Positions 34,070 through 43,181 of a stretch of 64,000 bases of DNA are shown piece by piece. How positions within the stretch are numbered: position 1 is the stretch's first letter; each line of letters opens with the position of its first letter. Source of the DNA: Virgibacillus necropolis (GTDB lineage: Bacteria; Bacillota; Bacilli; Bacillales; Amphibacillaceae). The stretch is from NCBI RefSeq assembly GCF_002224365.1, contig NZ_CP022437.1:3038001-3102000 (forward strand), given 5' to 3'. The position numbers and the translations under genes are program-made. A model generated the notes under the pieces. That model was given only the letters and a program-made list of their open reading frames with translations. It was not told the DNA's origin and made no database searches.

Positions 34070-34924
34070 TCATAATGAAAACTCATGACCTTCTTCTAAA
34101 ATAAAGAATCCATTCTCCTCAATCAATTCCTTATATCTGCCATTTTTTCGAATAACAGGATTGGTATGGTTAAAATGTGTAAAATAGATATTACACGTAC
34201 TTTTATATGCTCTAAACTTCTCCATTGAGTCCGTTATTAAAGGATGAGGAATGTCATTATAAGATCTTCCTAGTTGCTCTAGTTCCTTAGCTGAGTAAAA
34301 GGTTCCGTCTATCAGACAATAATCCATGTTCTTCATCAATTCATCTAGATCTACATGCCATTCATCCCAGCGGTCAATATCTGGAATATAAAGCAAGCAC
34401 TTCTGATTTCCTCGAATGATAAATCCAAATGTCTCTGAAAACTCATTTCGATGCGGAACAGCTAAAGGTATAATACTTGTTTCTTCCGGAAGTGTATAAG
34501 GCTTCCTATCTTCCAATGTCTCTAGTTGAATGTTATTAAAATCAATCAGCTGTTTCCAGGGGTAATGGGAAGACAAAAATCGACTCATCTTTCCTCCTGC
34601 CATTACCGGCATCCTATTCGTGGAAATTGCTTCTTTTCCTAAAAAAGCAAGGCCGGTATAGTGACCGATGTGGGCGTGAGTCAGGAAAATGCCATCCATC
34701 ACTTTTCGCCATTTTTTTTGATTTTGAACCATCGTTAACTGCTCTTTAAAATCTGGTGAAGGATCAATTAAATACCATTTACCTTCCTTTGGAAAATGTA
34801 TGGAAAGAGATGAGGCAAAACGCTGATAACTTTTGTTCTGCCTTGCTAATTCACAGTTTTCACAAAAACAATTTGGGTGGGGGACACCTGCATCTTGTGC
34901 TGTACCTAGTACTTTAACAAACAT
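34070..34924 (-). CDS. PqqB-like metallo-beta-lactamase-fold hydrolase
   Basis: A 284-residue MBL-fold protein similar to PqqB. The N-terminal signature VLGTAQDAGVPHPNCFCENC carries a CxC-xx-C zinc-binding cluster, the metal motif reads FLTHAHIGHYTGL, and YCLIDGTFYS and FTHFNHTNP lie later. There is no other pqq gene here, so PQQ synthesis is unlikely. The stop codon of the preceding transporter gene overlaps this start as TAATG, implying translational coupling. The function may be hydrolysis of a metabolite moved by the transporter, but this is inference. Confidence 0.82.
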   Translation of the reverse strand: MFVKVLGTAQDAGVPHPNCFCENCELARQNKSYQRFASSLSIHFPKEGKWYLIDPSPDFKEQLTMVQNQKKWRKVMDGIFLTHAHIGHYTGLAFLGKEAISTNRMPVMAGGKMSRFLSSHYPWKQLIDFNNIQLETLEDRKPYTLPEETSIIPLAVPHRNEFSETFGFIIRGNQKCLLYIPDIDRWDEWHVDLDELMKNMDYCLIDGTFYSAKELEQLGRSYNDIPHPLITDSMEKFRAYKSTCNIYFTHFNHTNPVIRKNGRYKELIEENGFFILEEGHEFSL

Positions 34925-36336
34925 TATAAGACTTCCTCCTCAAACGTCTGAGTTATTGCGCTTGTTGGATTTTTTTTAATTGAGAATCCTGTGTACCCAT
35001 AAATAATATTTATAAGTGGGACTAGATAAGCAAAGAAAATAAACGGGATAAATTCTATCGCCGGAACACCTAGCACTCCCGCTGCAAACACGGCTGGTAC
35101 TCCCCACGGAACAAGATTAATCCCTACTGTTCCAGCTGCCTCTACACTCCTCGATAAATTTAATGGGGAGAGATCAAACTTTTTATATGACTGGAGAAAA
35201 CCCCTAGCAGGTAAGATAATCGCAAGGAATTGTGAGCCACTTGCAAAAGCAATGAGAAACGTTGATAGTACGGTTGATAAGATTAAAGAACCAGTTGTTT
35301 GGATTTTCGATACTATCAATTTGACAATCGTTCTAAATACACCTGTCGCTTCCAGCACACCACCTAGCGCTGTCGCAATGATAATGAGCCCGATCGTATT
35401 GAGCATGGAATTAATCCCACCTCTGGATAATAAAGAGTCGATTGCCGCCACTCCACTTTCTGAAACGAATCCAGATGTCATCGCCTGAATCACTTGCGTA
35501 ATTGTATTATCTTGCACAAGCATAGCCGTAACTCCTCCCAGAATACTGATTAGAATTAGGGAGGGAATAGCTGGATACTGCTTCAGCATTAATAATAACG
35601 TAATTATTGGTATAATGAACAATAATGGATGGATTACAAACAGGTTATCTAACCCTTGCATAATCGCTCCGATTTCTTCCACACTAGCTGAAGAGGAAAC
35701 ATAATTTAATCCTACAATCCAATATAATAAAATTGCTAAAACAAAAGCTGGTATCGTATCCCAAAGCATGTGTTTCACGTGGGCAAACAAATCCTCTCCA
35801 ACCATTGCTGGGGCCACGTTTGTGGTATCGGATAACGGTGATAGCTTATCACCAAAGTAAGCACCAGAAATTACTGCACCAGCTACTAATGCCAATGGAA
35901 ATTCCATCCCCTGACCAATCGCGATAAACGCCAGCCCTACTGTGGCTATGGAAGTAAATGAACTTCCTAGAACCAATGCAACAAGGCCGGTCACTAGGCA
36001 GACGAGCGGTACAAACAAATTAGGATTAATAATAGCAAGTCCATAATAAATAAGTGTTGGAATAACACCGCTTAAAATCCATGTTCCAATGATCGTGCCA
36101 ATAATAAACAAAATAAAAACAGCTGGCAGTGCCTTTGATACGCCATTCGATAAAGCATCTTGCAAATCGCTCCATTTATGACCCAATAGTTTACCTACTA
36201 TTGTAGCTGCAGCGATTCCACTTATAAGCGGAATAAACATCCCTGCTTTCCAAAAGGAAATGGATAATGCTGCAGCTCCAATTAAGACAATTAATGGAAC
36301 AAGTGCAAGACCAATGCTTGGTTCTTTTACTCTCAT
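34924..36336 (-). CDS. NhaC-family Na+/H+ antiporter or Na+-coupled transporter
   Basis: A 470-residue polytopic protein of the NhaC family in the ion-transporter superfamily. The signature loop is GAYFGDKLSPLSDTTNVAPAM (in two overlapping halves, about residues 158-178), and GVNLVPWGVPA-like residues occur late (INLVPWGVPAVFAAGV). AAGGAGG precedes the ATG. It lies upstream of and overlaps the PqqB-like gene by one base. Members may exchange Na+ for H+, malate, lactate or amino acids, so the substrate is open. Confidence 0.83.
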   Translation of the reverse strand: MRVKEPSIGLALVPLIVLIGAAALSISFWKAGMFIPLISGIAAATIVGKLLGHKWSDLQDALSNGVSKALPAVFILFIIGTIIGTWILSGVIPTLIYYGLAIINPNLFVPLVCLVTGLVALVLGSSFTSIATVGLAFIAIGQGMEFPLALVAGAVISGAYFGDKLSPLSDTTNVAPAMVGEDLFAHVKHMLWDTIPAFVLAILLYWIVGLNYVSSSASVEEIGAIMQGLDNLFVIHPLLFIIPIITLLLMLKQYPAIPSLILISILGGVTAMLVQDNTITQVIQAMTSGFVSESGVAAIDSLLSRGGINSMLNTIGLIIIATALGGVLEATGVFRTIVKLIVSKIQTTGSLILSTVLSTFLIAFASGSQFLAIILPARGFLQSYKKFDLSPLNLSRSVEAAGTVGINLVPWGVPAVFAAGVLGVPAIEFIPFIFFAYLVPLINIIYGYTGFSIKKNPTSAITQTFEEEVL

Positions 36337-36491
36337 ACATTCGTCCTCCTTAGATTGGCAAATTGACTATTCTTCCCGATGTTTGATCCGTTATTTATCA
36401 TTAGTTGCATTATCAATGTATTTTTCTGGTCAGAGGAGGTGGGCAATTCTGGTATTATGTATGAATTTTTCACCCGATGTTTCTTGACTAA

Positions 36492-37901
36492 CTAAACGGA
36501 CTTTCTTACATCTACATTATGTAATGAATCTGTTTGTGTTTTAGCGATACCAAATCCACTAAATATATATATCAGTGCGAAGATCATGCCAAGATAAGTC
36601 ATCGGAGCATATAATATATATTCTCCAGTTGAGACTTGTAAAGTGTCTGCTATAAATGCACCTGTTACACCCCATGGGATAATTGGAGCTAATGCTGTTC
36701 CTGTATCCTCCATCGTTCTTGACCAGTTTTTATTATGCAATCCATATTTACTATACAATGGAGTTATGGCTGGTCCTAACACAGCGTAGGTTACATAATA
36801 GCTTCCTGTTATTGTAAAAAATAATGCGTGTAAGGTTAAACTTGAAGCCATCATTGTTTTTGCACTTTTTGATAATCGGATAAATTTATCTAACATCGTT
36901 TTTATAACTCCAGCAGTTTGCAAGGGGGAACCGAAAATTGCAGCTCCGATTAGTAGTGCAACGGTATCCAACATGCTGGATAGACCACCCCTTTGTAACA
37001 TTTCATCAACAAGGGGGACACTAGTAGTATCTTGAAATCCACTATTTAGTACATTAGCGACTTCAAGAATATCTTTTCCTTGGAAGAAAATTGCTAATAG
37101 ACAACCACTTAAAATACCTATAGCAAACACTGGCAGGGTCGGCTTCTTAAAATAAATTAGCACTAAAACAATAATTGGTGGAATTATCAATATCGGATTT
37201 AAATTAAAGTTCTCTTTTAGAGTTGATAATATTAGCTCTACATCTCCACTATTTCCAGTATTACCTCCAAATTGGAAGCCTAGGACTAGATAAAGTACAA
37301 GTGAAATAATATAACCTGGTATGGTTGTCCATAATAAATGCTTTATATGATCAACAAGCTCAACATTTGCCATTGCAGAACTCATTACAGTCGTGTCTGA
37401 TAGGGGGGATAATTTATCTCCAAAAATTGCACCAACTACAATTGCGCCCGCGGTGTAGTAAACTGGAATACCAAAGCCGACGGAAACACCTATTAAAGCA
37501 ACTCCGACTGTTCCAATGGTTCCCCATGATGTTCCTGCCATAATTGACATTAAGGAGCAAATTATTGCCGTGATAAATAAGAAGTATATAGGATTTATAC
37601 TTAGCAATCCATAGTATACAATTAATGGAATAGTCCCAGATAACATCCAAGAACCTATTAACATCCCAACTGCAAGTAAAATTAAAATTGGTTTAAACAT
37701 AGTTTTCAAGTTATCTATTAAATCCTCTTCAATTTTTTGCCATTTAATCCCCCATATTACAGCTAATGCTATGACTACAGTACCAGTTGAAATGAGAACA
37801 ATAGTAGAAGGAGCGCCTAGATAAAGAACTCCAACTAAGATAAGTGTAAAGGAAATAATTAATAAGAATAAAGCCTTAAATGTTGATAGCTTTGTATTCA
37901 T
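36492..37901 (-). CDS. NhaC-family transporter, second copy
   Basis: A 469-residue polytopic paralogue of the previous transporter. The signature is VGAIFGDKLSPLSDTTVMSS; an inward segment GTSWGTIGTVGVALIG and the late APIIPWGVTGAFIAD match the other copy. The two genes are 155 bp apart on the same strand and may reflect an old duplication followed by divergence. Confidence 0.82.
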   Translation of the reverse strand: MNTKLSTFKALFLLIISFTLILVGVLYLGAPSTIVLISTGTVVIALAVIWGIKWQKIEEDLIDNLKTMFKPILILLAVGMLIGSWMLSGTIPLIVYYGLLSINPIYFLFITAIICSLMSIMAGTSWGTIGTVGVALIGVSVGFGIPVYYTAGAIVVGAIFGDKLSPLSDTTVMSSAMANVELVDHIKHLLWTTIPGYIISLVLYLVLGFQFGGNTGNSGDVELILSTLKENFNLNPILIIPPIIVLVLIYFKKPTLPVFAIGILSGCLLAIFFQGKDILEVANVLNSGFQDTTSVPLVDEMLQRGGLSSMLDTVALLIGAAIFGSPLQTAGVIKTMLDKFIRLSKSAKTMMASSLTLHALFFTITGSYYVTYAVLGPAITPLYSKYGLHNKNWSRTMEDTGTALAPIIPWGVTGAFIADTLQVSTGEYILYAPMTYLGMIFALIYIFSGFGIAKTQTDSLHNVDVRKSV

Positions 37902-38265
37902 TTACAGACCCCCTCATATTAGTATCAAAGTTGAAAGCTAAGTCTATGTTGAATCTTCAGAAATTCCACCGCAAAAACAACTCCCTAACGGTTCGCTCTT
38001 ATCACTACAGTACTTTGAGTAATTTCATAGTTATACCCCCTAAATATTTTTCTTTATTTCGAAAAATTAATTTAACCCAGTCTACTACAAAATCACTAAA
38101 TTCACCACCTATTATTTATTGAACTTTTGAATAATTACTATTATGAGGTATCACATATATTTTTACACCAAGCAACATTACTTTGAATGCCTATTAAATA
38201 TATCACTCCATATGCATTCTCCTTTGCCTACATCCTATTAAAAAAGTATATACCATGTGTAAACT
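37902..38265. other. intergenic stretch with no supported gene
   Basis: About 360 bp of AT-rich sequence upstream of the divergent NhaC and guaC genes. Short open frames lack ribosome binding sites. Nothing else is supported apart from promoters at its edges. Confidence 0.6.
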
Positions 38266-38294
38266 TTGACACGTTGAAAAAAATGATGTAAATT
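38266..38294 (+). promoter_or_regulatory. promoter of guaC
   Basis: TTGACA at 38266-38271 and TAAATT at 38289-38294 with a 17-bp spacer. Confidence 0.55.
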
Positions 38295-38299
38295 AACTA

Positions 38300-38312
38300 A
38301 TAGACGAACGTT
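38300..38312 (+). promoter_or_regulatory. candidate PurR box
   Basis: ATAGACGAACGTT agrees with the Bacillus PurBox AWWWCCGAACWWT at 10 of 13 positions, including the CGAAC core. guaC belongs to the PurR regulon in B. subtilis. It overlaps the predicted transcription start. Confidence 0.4.
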
Positions 38313-38356
38313 TTTATAAAATTATTATATATTATTCGCTTTTAGGAGTGTTAAGC

Positions 38357-39340
38357 ATGGAAAATGTTTTTGATTACGAAGATATTCAATTAATTCCGGC
38401 AAAATGCGTTGTAAATAGCCGTTCTGAGTGTGATACAACCGTGAGCTTGGGTGGACATACATTTAACCTCCCAGTGGTACCTGCAAATATGCAGACAATT
38501 ATAGACGAAAAGATTGCCATTTCCTTAGCAGAAAGTGGGTATTTCTATGTCATGCATCGTTTTGAACCAGAGAAACGAATTGTCTTTGTAAAAGAAATGA
38601 ACGCGCGTGGCTTAGTTACATCTATTAGTGTCGGAGTCAAAGATGAGGAGTATAATTTCGTACGCCAATTGGCCGATGAACAGCTTTTACCAGACTTCAT
38701 TACGATTGATATCGCACATGGACATTCAAATGCGGTGATTGAGATGATTCAGCATATAAAGAAACACTTACCTCAAAGCTTTGTAATTGCTGGAAATGTT
38801 GGCACACCAGAAGCTGTAAGAGAGTTAGAACATGCTGGTGCAGATGCAACTAAGGTGGGTATTGGACCTGGGAAGGTATGCATTACGAAAATTAAAACTG
38901 GATTTGGCACTGGTGGCTGGCAACTAGCTGCGCTACGTTGGTGTGCAAAGGCAGCAACTAAACCAATTATCGCCGACGGAGGAATTCGCACGCATGGCGA
39001 TATTGCTAAATCTGTTCGGTTTGGCGCATCGATGGTCATGATTGGATCTTTATTTGCTGGCCACGAGGAATCTCCAGGAGAAACTTTTGAAAAAGAAGGA
39101 AAGCTCTACAAAGAATATTTCGGTTCAGCTTCTGAATTTCAAAAAGGTGAAAAGAAAAATGTAGAAGGCAAGAAAATGTATGTCGAGCACAAAGGGTCCT
39201 TGCAAGATACATTAAAAGAAATGCAACAAGATCTCCAATCTTCCATTTCGTATGCTGGGGGAAACAAATTGGAGGCCATCCGTACTGTTGATTATGTCGT
39301 AGTGAAGAGTTCTATTTTTAATGGGGATCAAGTATATTAA
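38357..39340 (+). CDS. guaC: GMP reductase
   Basis: A 327-residue IMPDH/GMPR-family TIM barrel without CBS domains, close in size to Bacillus GuaC. It converts GMP to IMP using NADPH. The catalytic Cys175 is in [16 protein letters not shown]. Also visible are [25 protein letters not shown], and the late [16 protein letters not shown]. The ATG at 38357 follows TAGGAG; an in-frame GTG at 38348 overlaps that box. Single-gene transcript. Confidence 0.92.
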   Translation: MENVFDYEDIQLIPAKCVVNSRSECDTTVSLGGHTFNLPVVPANMQTIIDEKIAISLAESGYFYVMHRFEPEKRIVFVKEMNARGLVTSISVGVKDEEYNFVRQLADEQLLPDFITIDIAHGHSNAVIEMIQHIKKHLPQSFVIAGNVGTPEAVRELEHAGADATKVGIGPGKVCITKIKTGFGTGGWQLAALRWCAKAATKPIIADGGIRTHGDIAKSVRFGASMVMIGSLFAGHEESPGETFEKEGKLYKEYFGSASEFQKGEKKNVEGKKMYVEHKGSLQDTLKEMQQDLQSSISYAGGNKLEAIRTVDYVVVKSSIFNGDQVY

Positions 39341-39353
39341 GAAATATTTCAGG

Positions 39354-39388
39354 TAGGTGAGCGAGGCAAATCCTTGCTCATCTTTTTT
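39354..39388 (+). terminator. terminator of guaC
   Basis: GGTGAGCGAGG and CCTTGCTCATC form an 11-bp stem with G-U pairs, followed by a run of seven T. Confidence 0.8.
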
Positions 39389-39445
39389 TATGTTCGATAC
39401 TTTATCCTGCTACAGTAAAATATAATTGGAAAGAGGTGGCACCAA

Positions 39446-39625
39446 ATCCAAAAACTTATATTTCATACAACATGGGATAAAACAATTGCTAATCAAGATC
39501 GGGAACGAATTAAGCAATCCTACCAAAAGTCAATTTTAGTATCTGGCATTGACATTCATTTTATTTCACTCTGGCAAGCAAAAAATCATCGCGGTGATCT
39601 ATTAGTTACTGTACTTATCTGGTAG
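39446..39625 (+). pseudogene. SLAP-domain protein remnant
   Basis: A 59-codon open stretch lacking a start codon: a ribosome binding site (AAAGAGGTGG) is followed by CACCAAATC and then IQKLIFHTTWDKTIANQDRE, later ISLWQAKNHRGDLLVTVLIW before TAG. The pattern DKTIA-QDR and LWQAKN-GDLLVTVLI resembles the SLAP-domain proteins of Bacillaceae. The rest of that domain is missing, though FRDEDKFKDGI follows in a different frame. Most probably a broken gene. The remaining gap to 39837 has no supported gene. Confidence 0.6.
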
Positions 39626-39837
39626 TTTTCGTGATGAGGATAAATTTAAGGATGGAATATTGCGTATTATCTCCTAATAGATAGCAACTCTTATTTAATT
39701 TACAATTTAAATTAATAAAACGGAGATACTCTGAATAGAAAATTTATCGCAGCTTGACTGGTAGTAAAACCCGCACTGAATGAAGTTTCACTTTGTGTTA
39801 AGATTAGTGAAAGAAATAATCGATTGGAGAATGTTAA

Positions 39838-40998
39838 ATGGCAACAACTTCTGAACAAAAAACAACTAAAAGCTATTGGGGATGGCTTGCTGTAATTGGA
39901 GTCTTTTTACTAACCAAAGCAAAATGGTTATTAGTCGTACTGAAAATTGGAAAGTTCGCAACTCTAGCTTCCATGTTTATATCGCTTTGGGCATATGCGG
40001 TATTTTATGGGTGGAAATTTGCCATTGCACTCGTTTACTTAATCTTCGTCCATGAAATGGGTCACCTAGTTGCCGCCAAAATGAAGAAAATCCCGACTAG
40101 TCCCGCAATCTTCATTCCATTTTTAGGCGCGGCGATAGGAATTGATCCTAACAAAATTAAAAATGCTAAAACTGAATTTTTTGTAGCCTATGGAGGTCCT
40201 TTAGCTGGATTATTATCCATCGTGCCAGCAATTGTTCTTTACTTGGTCACAGATGATCCTTACTGGGTCCTTGTCATCCAACTAGGAGCATTGATTAACC
40301 TGTTTAATCTTTTTCCTGTATCTCCTCTCGATGGTGGACGGATTGTAAGTGTTCTATCACCAAACATTTGGATAGTAGGATTATTAGTTCTCATTCCAAT
40401 TATTTTTCTTTCGCCAGATCCAATTCTTTTCTTAATCTTTATTTTTGGTCTAGTGACATGGTGGAAGCAATTTAAAGAAAGCAAAAATTTAGCAACCATG
40501 AAACATGAAGAAAAGGTTTTATCATACGTAAACAACGAACTTGAGAAGTTTAAAGAAAATTGCGAGTTCTATGGTGAAAATGAATACACAACCCTTTATA
40601 ACAAACTAAAAAAACAAAAAGACAAAGTTAGTCATTTCCTTTCGAATAATTCGGGGTTCAAAATGCCACTTTTCCAGGAAAAGAAACGATTGGAAATCAA
40701 GAAATCACACGTAGAGAAGAAAGTACTAATAAATACTTTGAACGATTTGGACAGAACAAGGTACACTTCTGAAGTAGCTCCACGATTTGATGTAATCATT
40801 GAGTATGTTCAAAGGAAAAATGAAACTGAACGTTTAAGAATCAAAAATGAAGTAACCCGAATTAAAACGTATTATCGGACTTCTTTACAGACAAAAATCA
40901 AATCACTGGTACTCTATTTATCATTAGCTGTATTACTTGCTATCATTCTTGTTTACGCAATGGATATATTAGAATCAAGTCGGTTAACGAATTTTTAA
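39838..40998 (+). CDS. site-2 protease-like M50 metallopeptidase
   Basis: A 386-residue membrane protein. The zinc motif HEMGH is at residues 72-76 in TM2-3, and the second M50 motif FPVSPLDGGR is at about 160-170. Several hydrophobic segments occupy the N-terminal 220 residues. A long hydrophilic coiled region (about 225-355) and a final TM helix (about 360-380) follow, an extension not seen in minimal M50 proteins. It would cleave membrane-embedded substrates. The ATG follows GGAG at good spacing. Single gene. Confidence 0.85.
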   Translation: MATTSEQKTTKSYWGWLAVIGVFLLTKAKWLLVVLKIGKFATLASMFISLWAYAVFYGWKFAIALVYLIFVHEMGHLVAAKMKKIPTSPAIFIPFLGAAIGIDPNKIKNAKTEFFVAYGGPLAGLLSIVPAIVLYLVTDDPYWVLVIQLGALINLFNLFPVSPLDGGRIVSVLSPNIWIVGLLVLIPIIFLSPDPILFLIFIFGLVTWWKQFKESKNLATMKHEEKVLSYVNNELEKFKENCEFYGENEYTTLYNKLKKQKDKVSHFLSNNSGFKMPLFQEKKRLEIKKSHVEKKVLINTLNDLDRTRYTSEVAPRFDVIIEYVQRKNETERLRIKNEVTRIKTYYRTSLQTKIKSLVLYLSLAVLLAIILVYAMDILESSRLTNF

Positions 40999-41021
40999 TA
41001 ATTAACCTTCCATGTTAAGTC

Positions 41022-41063
41022 CAAAAAAAATGCGTCTCTACTCTTTGTAGAAACGTATTTTTT
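41022..41063. terminator. terminator between convergent genes
   Basis: AAAAAATGCGTCTCTAC and GTAGAAACGTATTTTTT form a stem with an interior mismatch and a 5-base loop; T-tracts on both strands allow use by the M50 and propeller genes. Confidence 0.75.
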
Positions 41064-41126
41064 ATTCAGATAGTATAATTCAAGCTTTAGAGATTCTAGT
41101 TAGTACCACTTTATATGGATGAATTC

Positions 41127-42509
41127 TTAAACCAAAAAAGTAAGAGTCGAACTTATTTCATTGATGTGGCCTTGGTCCGCCCATAAGATAAAATAATTAT
41201 ACGTAGCTCCCTCGATTTCAACTGGATTTGGATAACGGATAATTACAGCAGCTTGACCTCTCATTTCTGGAGGCTGGTCTTTTGACGGAAAAATAAAGCA
41301 TGCCTCTTGTTCTTGGATTTGTGTGTGTATAATGCGCGGTTCGGATCCGTATGGCAATAGTTGGTGGAATGCCTCATTTTGGCAAACTTCGAATATCGTT
41401 TCTTCTGAGGAAATCGCTGAAATTTGGAAGAAGCCATCTGGGCCTTCATACCTCTGATCCGTTACCTTTTGCCAATGTGATGGATAGTCAAATTGAACAT
41501 TATAGACTGGATTGATATAGGCGTTTTTTGAAAGACAAATTGGCTTAGGGGACCATTGTAGGGCCGTAATGAAATCACCTTCTGTTAACTGAACTGGAAC
41601 AGGATGCAATACGTCAAATAACCACATTTCACTAGCAATTCCCTGATTATCACAACCTGAGAGATAAGCAATTTTTCTACCATCTGGAGACCATGTAACA
41701 GGGGTAGCATAGCAATCTGAAATCGCCCTTATGCGATCGTCTTCTCCTTGTCTACCCGTTACTTTAACTAATGAAAAATAGCCAACGTCTTCAAAAGCAG
41801 TTGTGCTGTATGCAATTCTCGTTGAATCTGGCGACCAAACCGGGAAGTAGTTTTTCGCAAGGGGGCCACCCTTTACTTCAAATACGTTACCAGTTGAAAT
41901 CTCTATGGTATAAATAATCGAAATACTTACGCCGGGAGTTGTATACAGCACATAAGAACCATCAGGAGAAAGACGGACATTATTGAACGCTCCACCCGTG
42001 TTTTGTGTGATTTGTCGTTTGCCTGATCCATCATCTTGAATGTAAAAAAGCTGGCTCACACCTGAAGAATCAGGCGCTTGAAAAAGCAGTTCACCCCCAC
42101 TTGGAAACCATTGAACATCTGTTGCACCAGGCTGATTTACACGCTTGGCTTGATGTGTGGTAATGTTGTACAAAATTATATCATTCTGTTTCGTATAAGC
42201 TAATTTTTTACTGTCTGGTGACCAATCTAAGTAAACACCTAAACCATCTACAAACTGGTCAATACGAGCAATCACCCCATCAACTAACTCGACAACGTAC
42301 AGAATGCCATTTTTCCCAACAAACGCGACTCTTTTACTATTCGGCGACCAAAATGGAACCGAAAAAGATTCCGCTAGACCAGATGTAATTTGGTTGCTCA
42401 CCCCTGTACTAAGATCATATAACCAAATATCATAACTACCTCCACGATTGGATGTATATGCTATCAATCCTAAATCGCCAGCAGGTGGATTGTGAAATCT
42501 TTGCATCAT
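41127..42509 (-). CDS. TolB-like beta-propeller protein (PD40 repeats)
   Basis: A 460-residue protein with at least six WD40-like PD40 repeats, recognised by the recurring pattern WSPDSKKLAY, WSPNSKRVAF, LSPDGSYVLY, WSPDSTRIAY and WSPDGRKIAY, each preceded by a beta strand. The C-terminal 120 residues form a separate domain with YPSHWQKVTD. There is no signal peptide, so it is probably cytosolic or acts with a partner. The start is the first of two ATGs after GGAGGGG. Function unknown. Confidence 0.8.
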   Translation of the reverse strand: MMQRFHNPPAGDLGLIAYTSNRGGSYDIWLYDLSTGVSNQITSGLAESFSVPFWSPNSKRVAFVGKNGILYVVELVDGVIARIDQFVDGLGVYLDWSPDSKKLAYTKQNDIILYNITTHQAKRVNQPGATDVQWFPSGGELLFQAPDSSGVSQLFYIQDDGSGKRQITQNTGGAFNNVRLSPDGSYVLYTTPGVSISIIYTIEISTGNVFEVKGGPLAKNYFPVWSPDSTRIAYSTTAFEDVGYFSLVKVTGRQGEDDRIRAISDCYATPVTWSPDGRKIAYLSGCDNQGIASEMWLFDVLHPVPVQLTEGDFITALQWSPKPICLSKNAYINPVYNVQFDYPSHWQKVTDQRYEGPDGFFQISAISSEETIFEVCQNEAFHQLLPYGSEPRIIHTQIQEQEACFIFPSKDQPPEMRGQAAVIIRYPNPVEIEGATYNYFILWADQGHINEISSTLTFLV

Positions 42510-43181
42510 AACCCCTCCATAACAGCATATTGATCGCTAAAAATAGTACCAATACTTTAGACTATCGCTGTTAGAGTCGAAAAATGCATGTCTTCTTTTA
42601 TTTTGTATAATCCTTTTGTTCTTTTCTTCAACTATTCAAATGGAAAATTTGTGTTAAGATTATTAAAAGAAACTAATGATTGGGAAATTCTGCCGCCTAC
42701 TAAGATAGTATTATAAAGAAAAGTCATCACTATGTTTATCTCCAAAGAAAAGACATTATTTCTCACCTTTTAACTTATCAGTTGCTTCCGAAACATCAAA
42801 ATAATGCTTCCTGGATAGGGAGCCACCATCCTTGTTTTCCTATACCACTCTGCTTGCCCACTATATGACTAACCTTAACTAATCGTAACTACCAATATCG
42901 ATTGACAAAAATATCCTTTATTAAACCAATGACTTATTCAACATTACGAAGGTAGTGTGTTAACATTGTAAATAATGTTCTAGATATAAACACTGTTTTC
43001 CGTTTGAAACCGATGGAATTTAAGCCAAGTTTCTCAAACATCTAGTAAAGTCCATATAGTACTCGGTTTAGATCTTGAATTTTCTCTTCAATATCTAATA
43101 GAAACGTAGAAAATTATCTTCGCAGTCTGACGCCTCCATAAAAAATATGGTCTGTAAATTAAGAGGAAGTGACGTATAAGC
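42510..43181. other. long intergenic stretch, no supported gene
   Basis: About 670 bp without an open frame of note. The minus strand carries a short open run ending DVSEATDKLKGEK at about 42760-42810 interrupted upstream by stops, so a decayed gene is possible, but I cannot identify it. No repeat or RNA structure stands out. Confidence 0.45.

Noticed and set aside
34070-34924. Calling the MBL protein PqqB
   Set aside because: No pqqA, C, D or E genes are present, so PQQ biosynthesis is unsupported.
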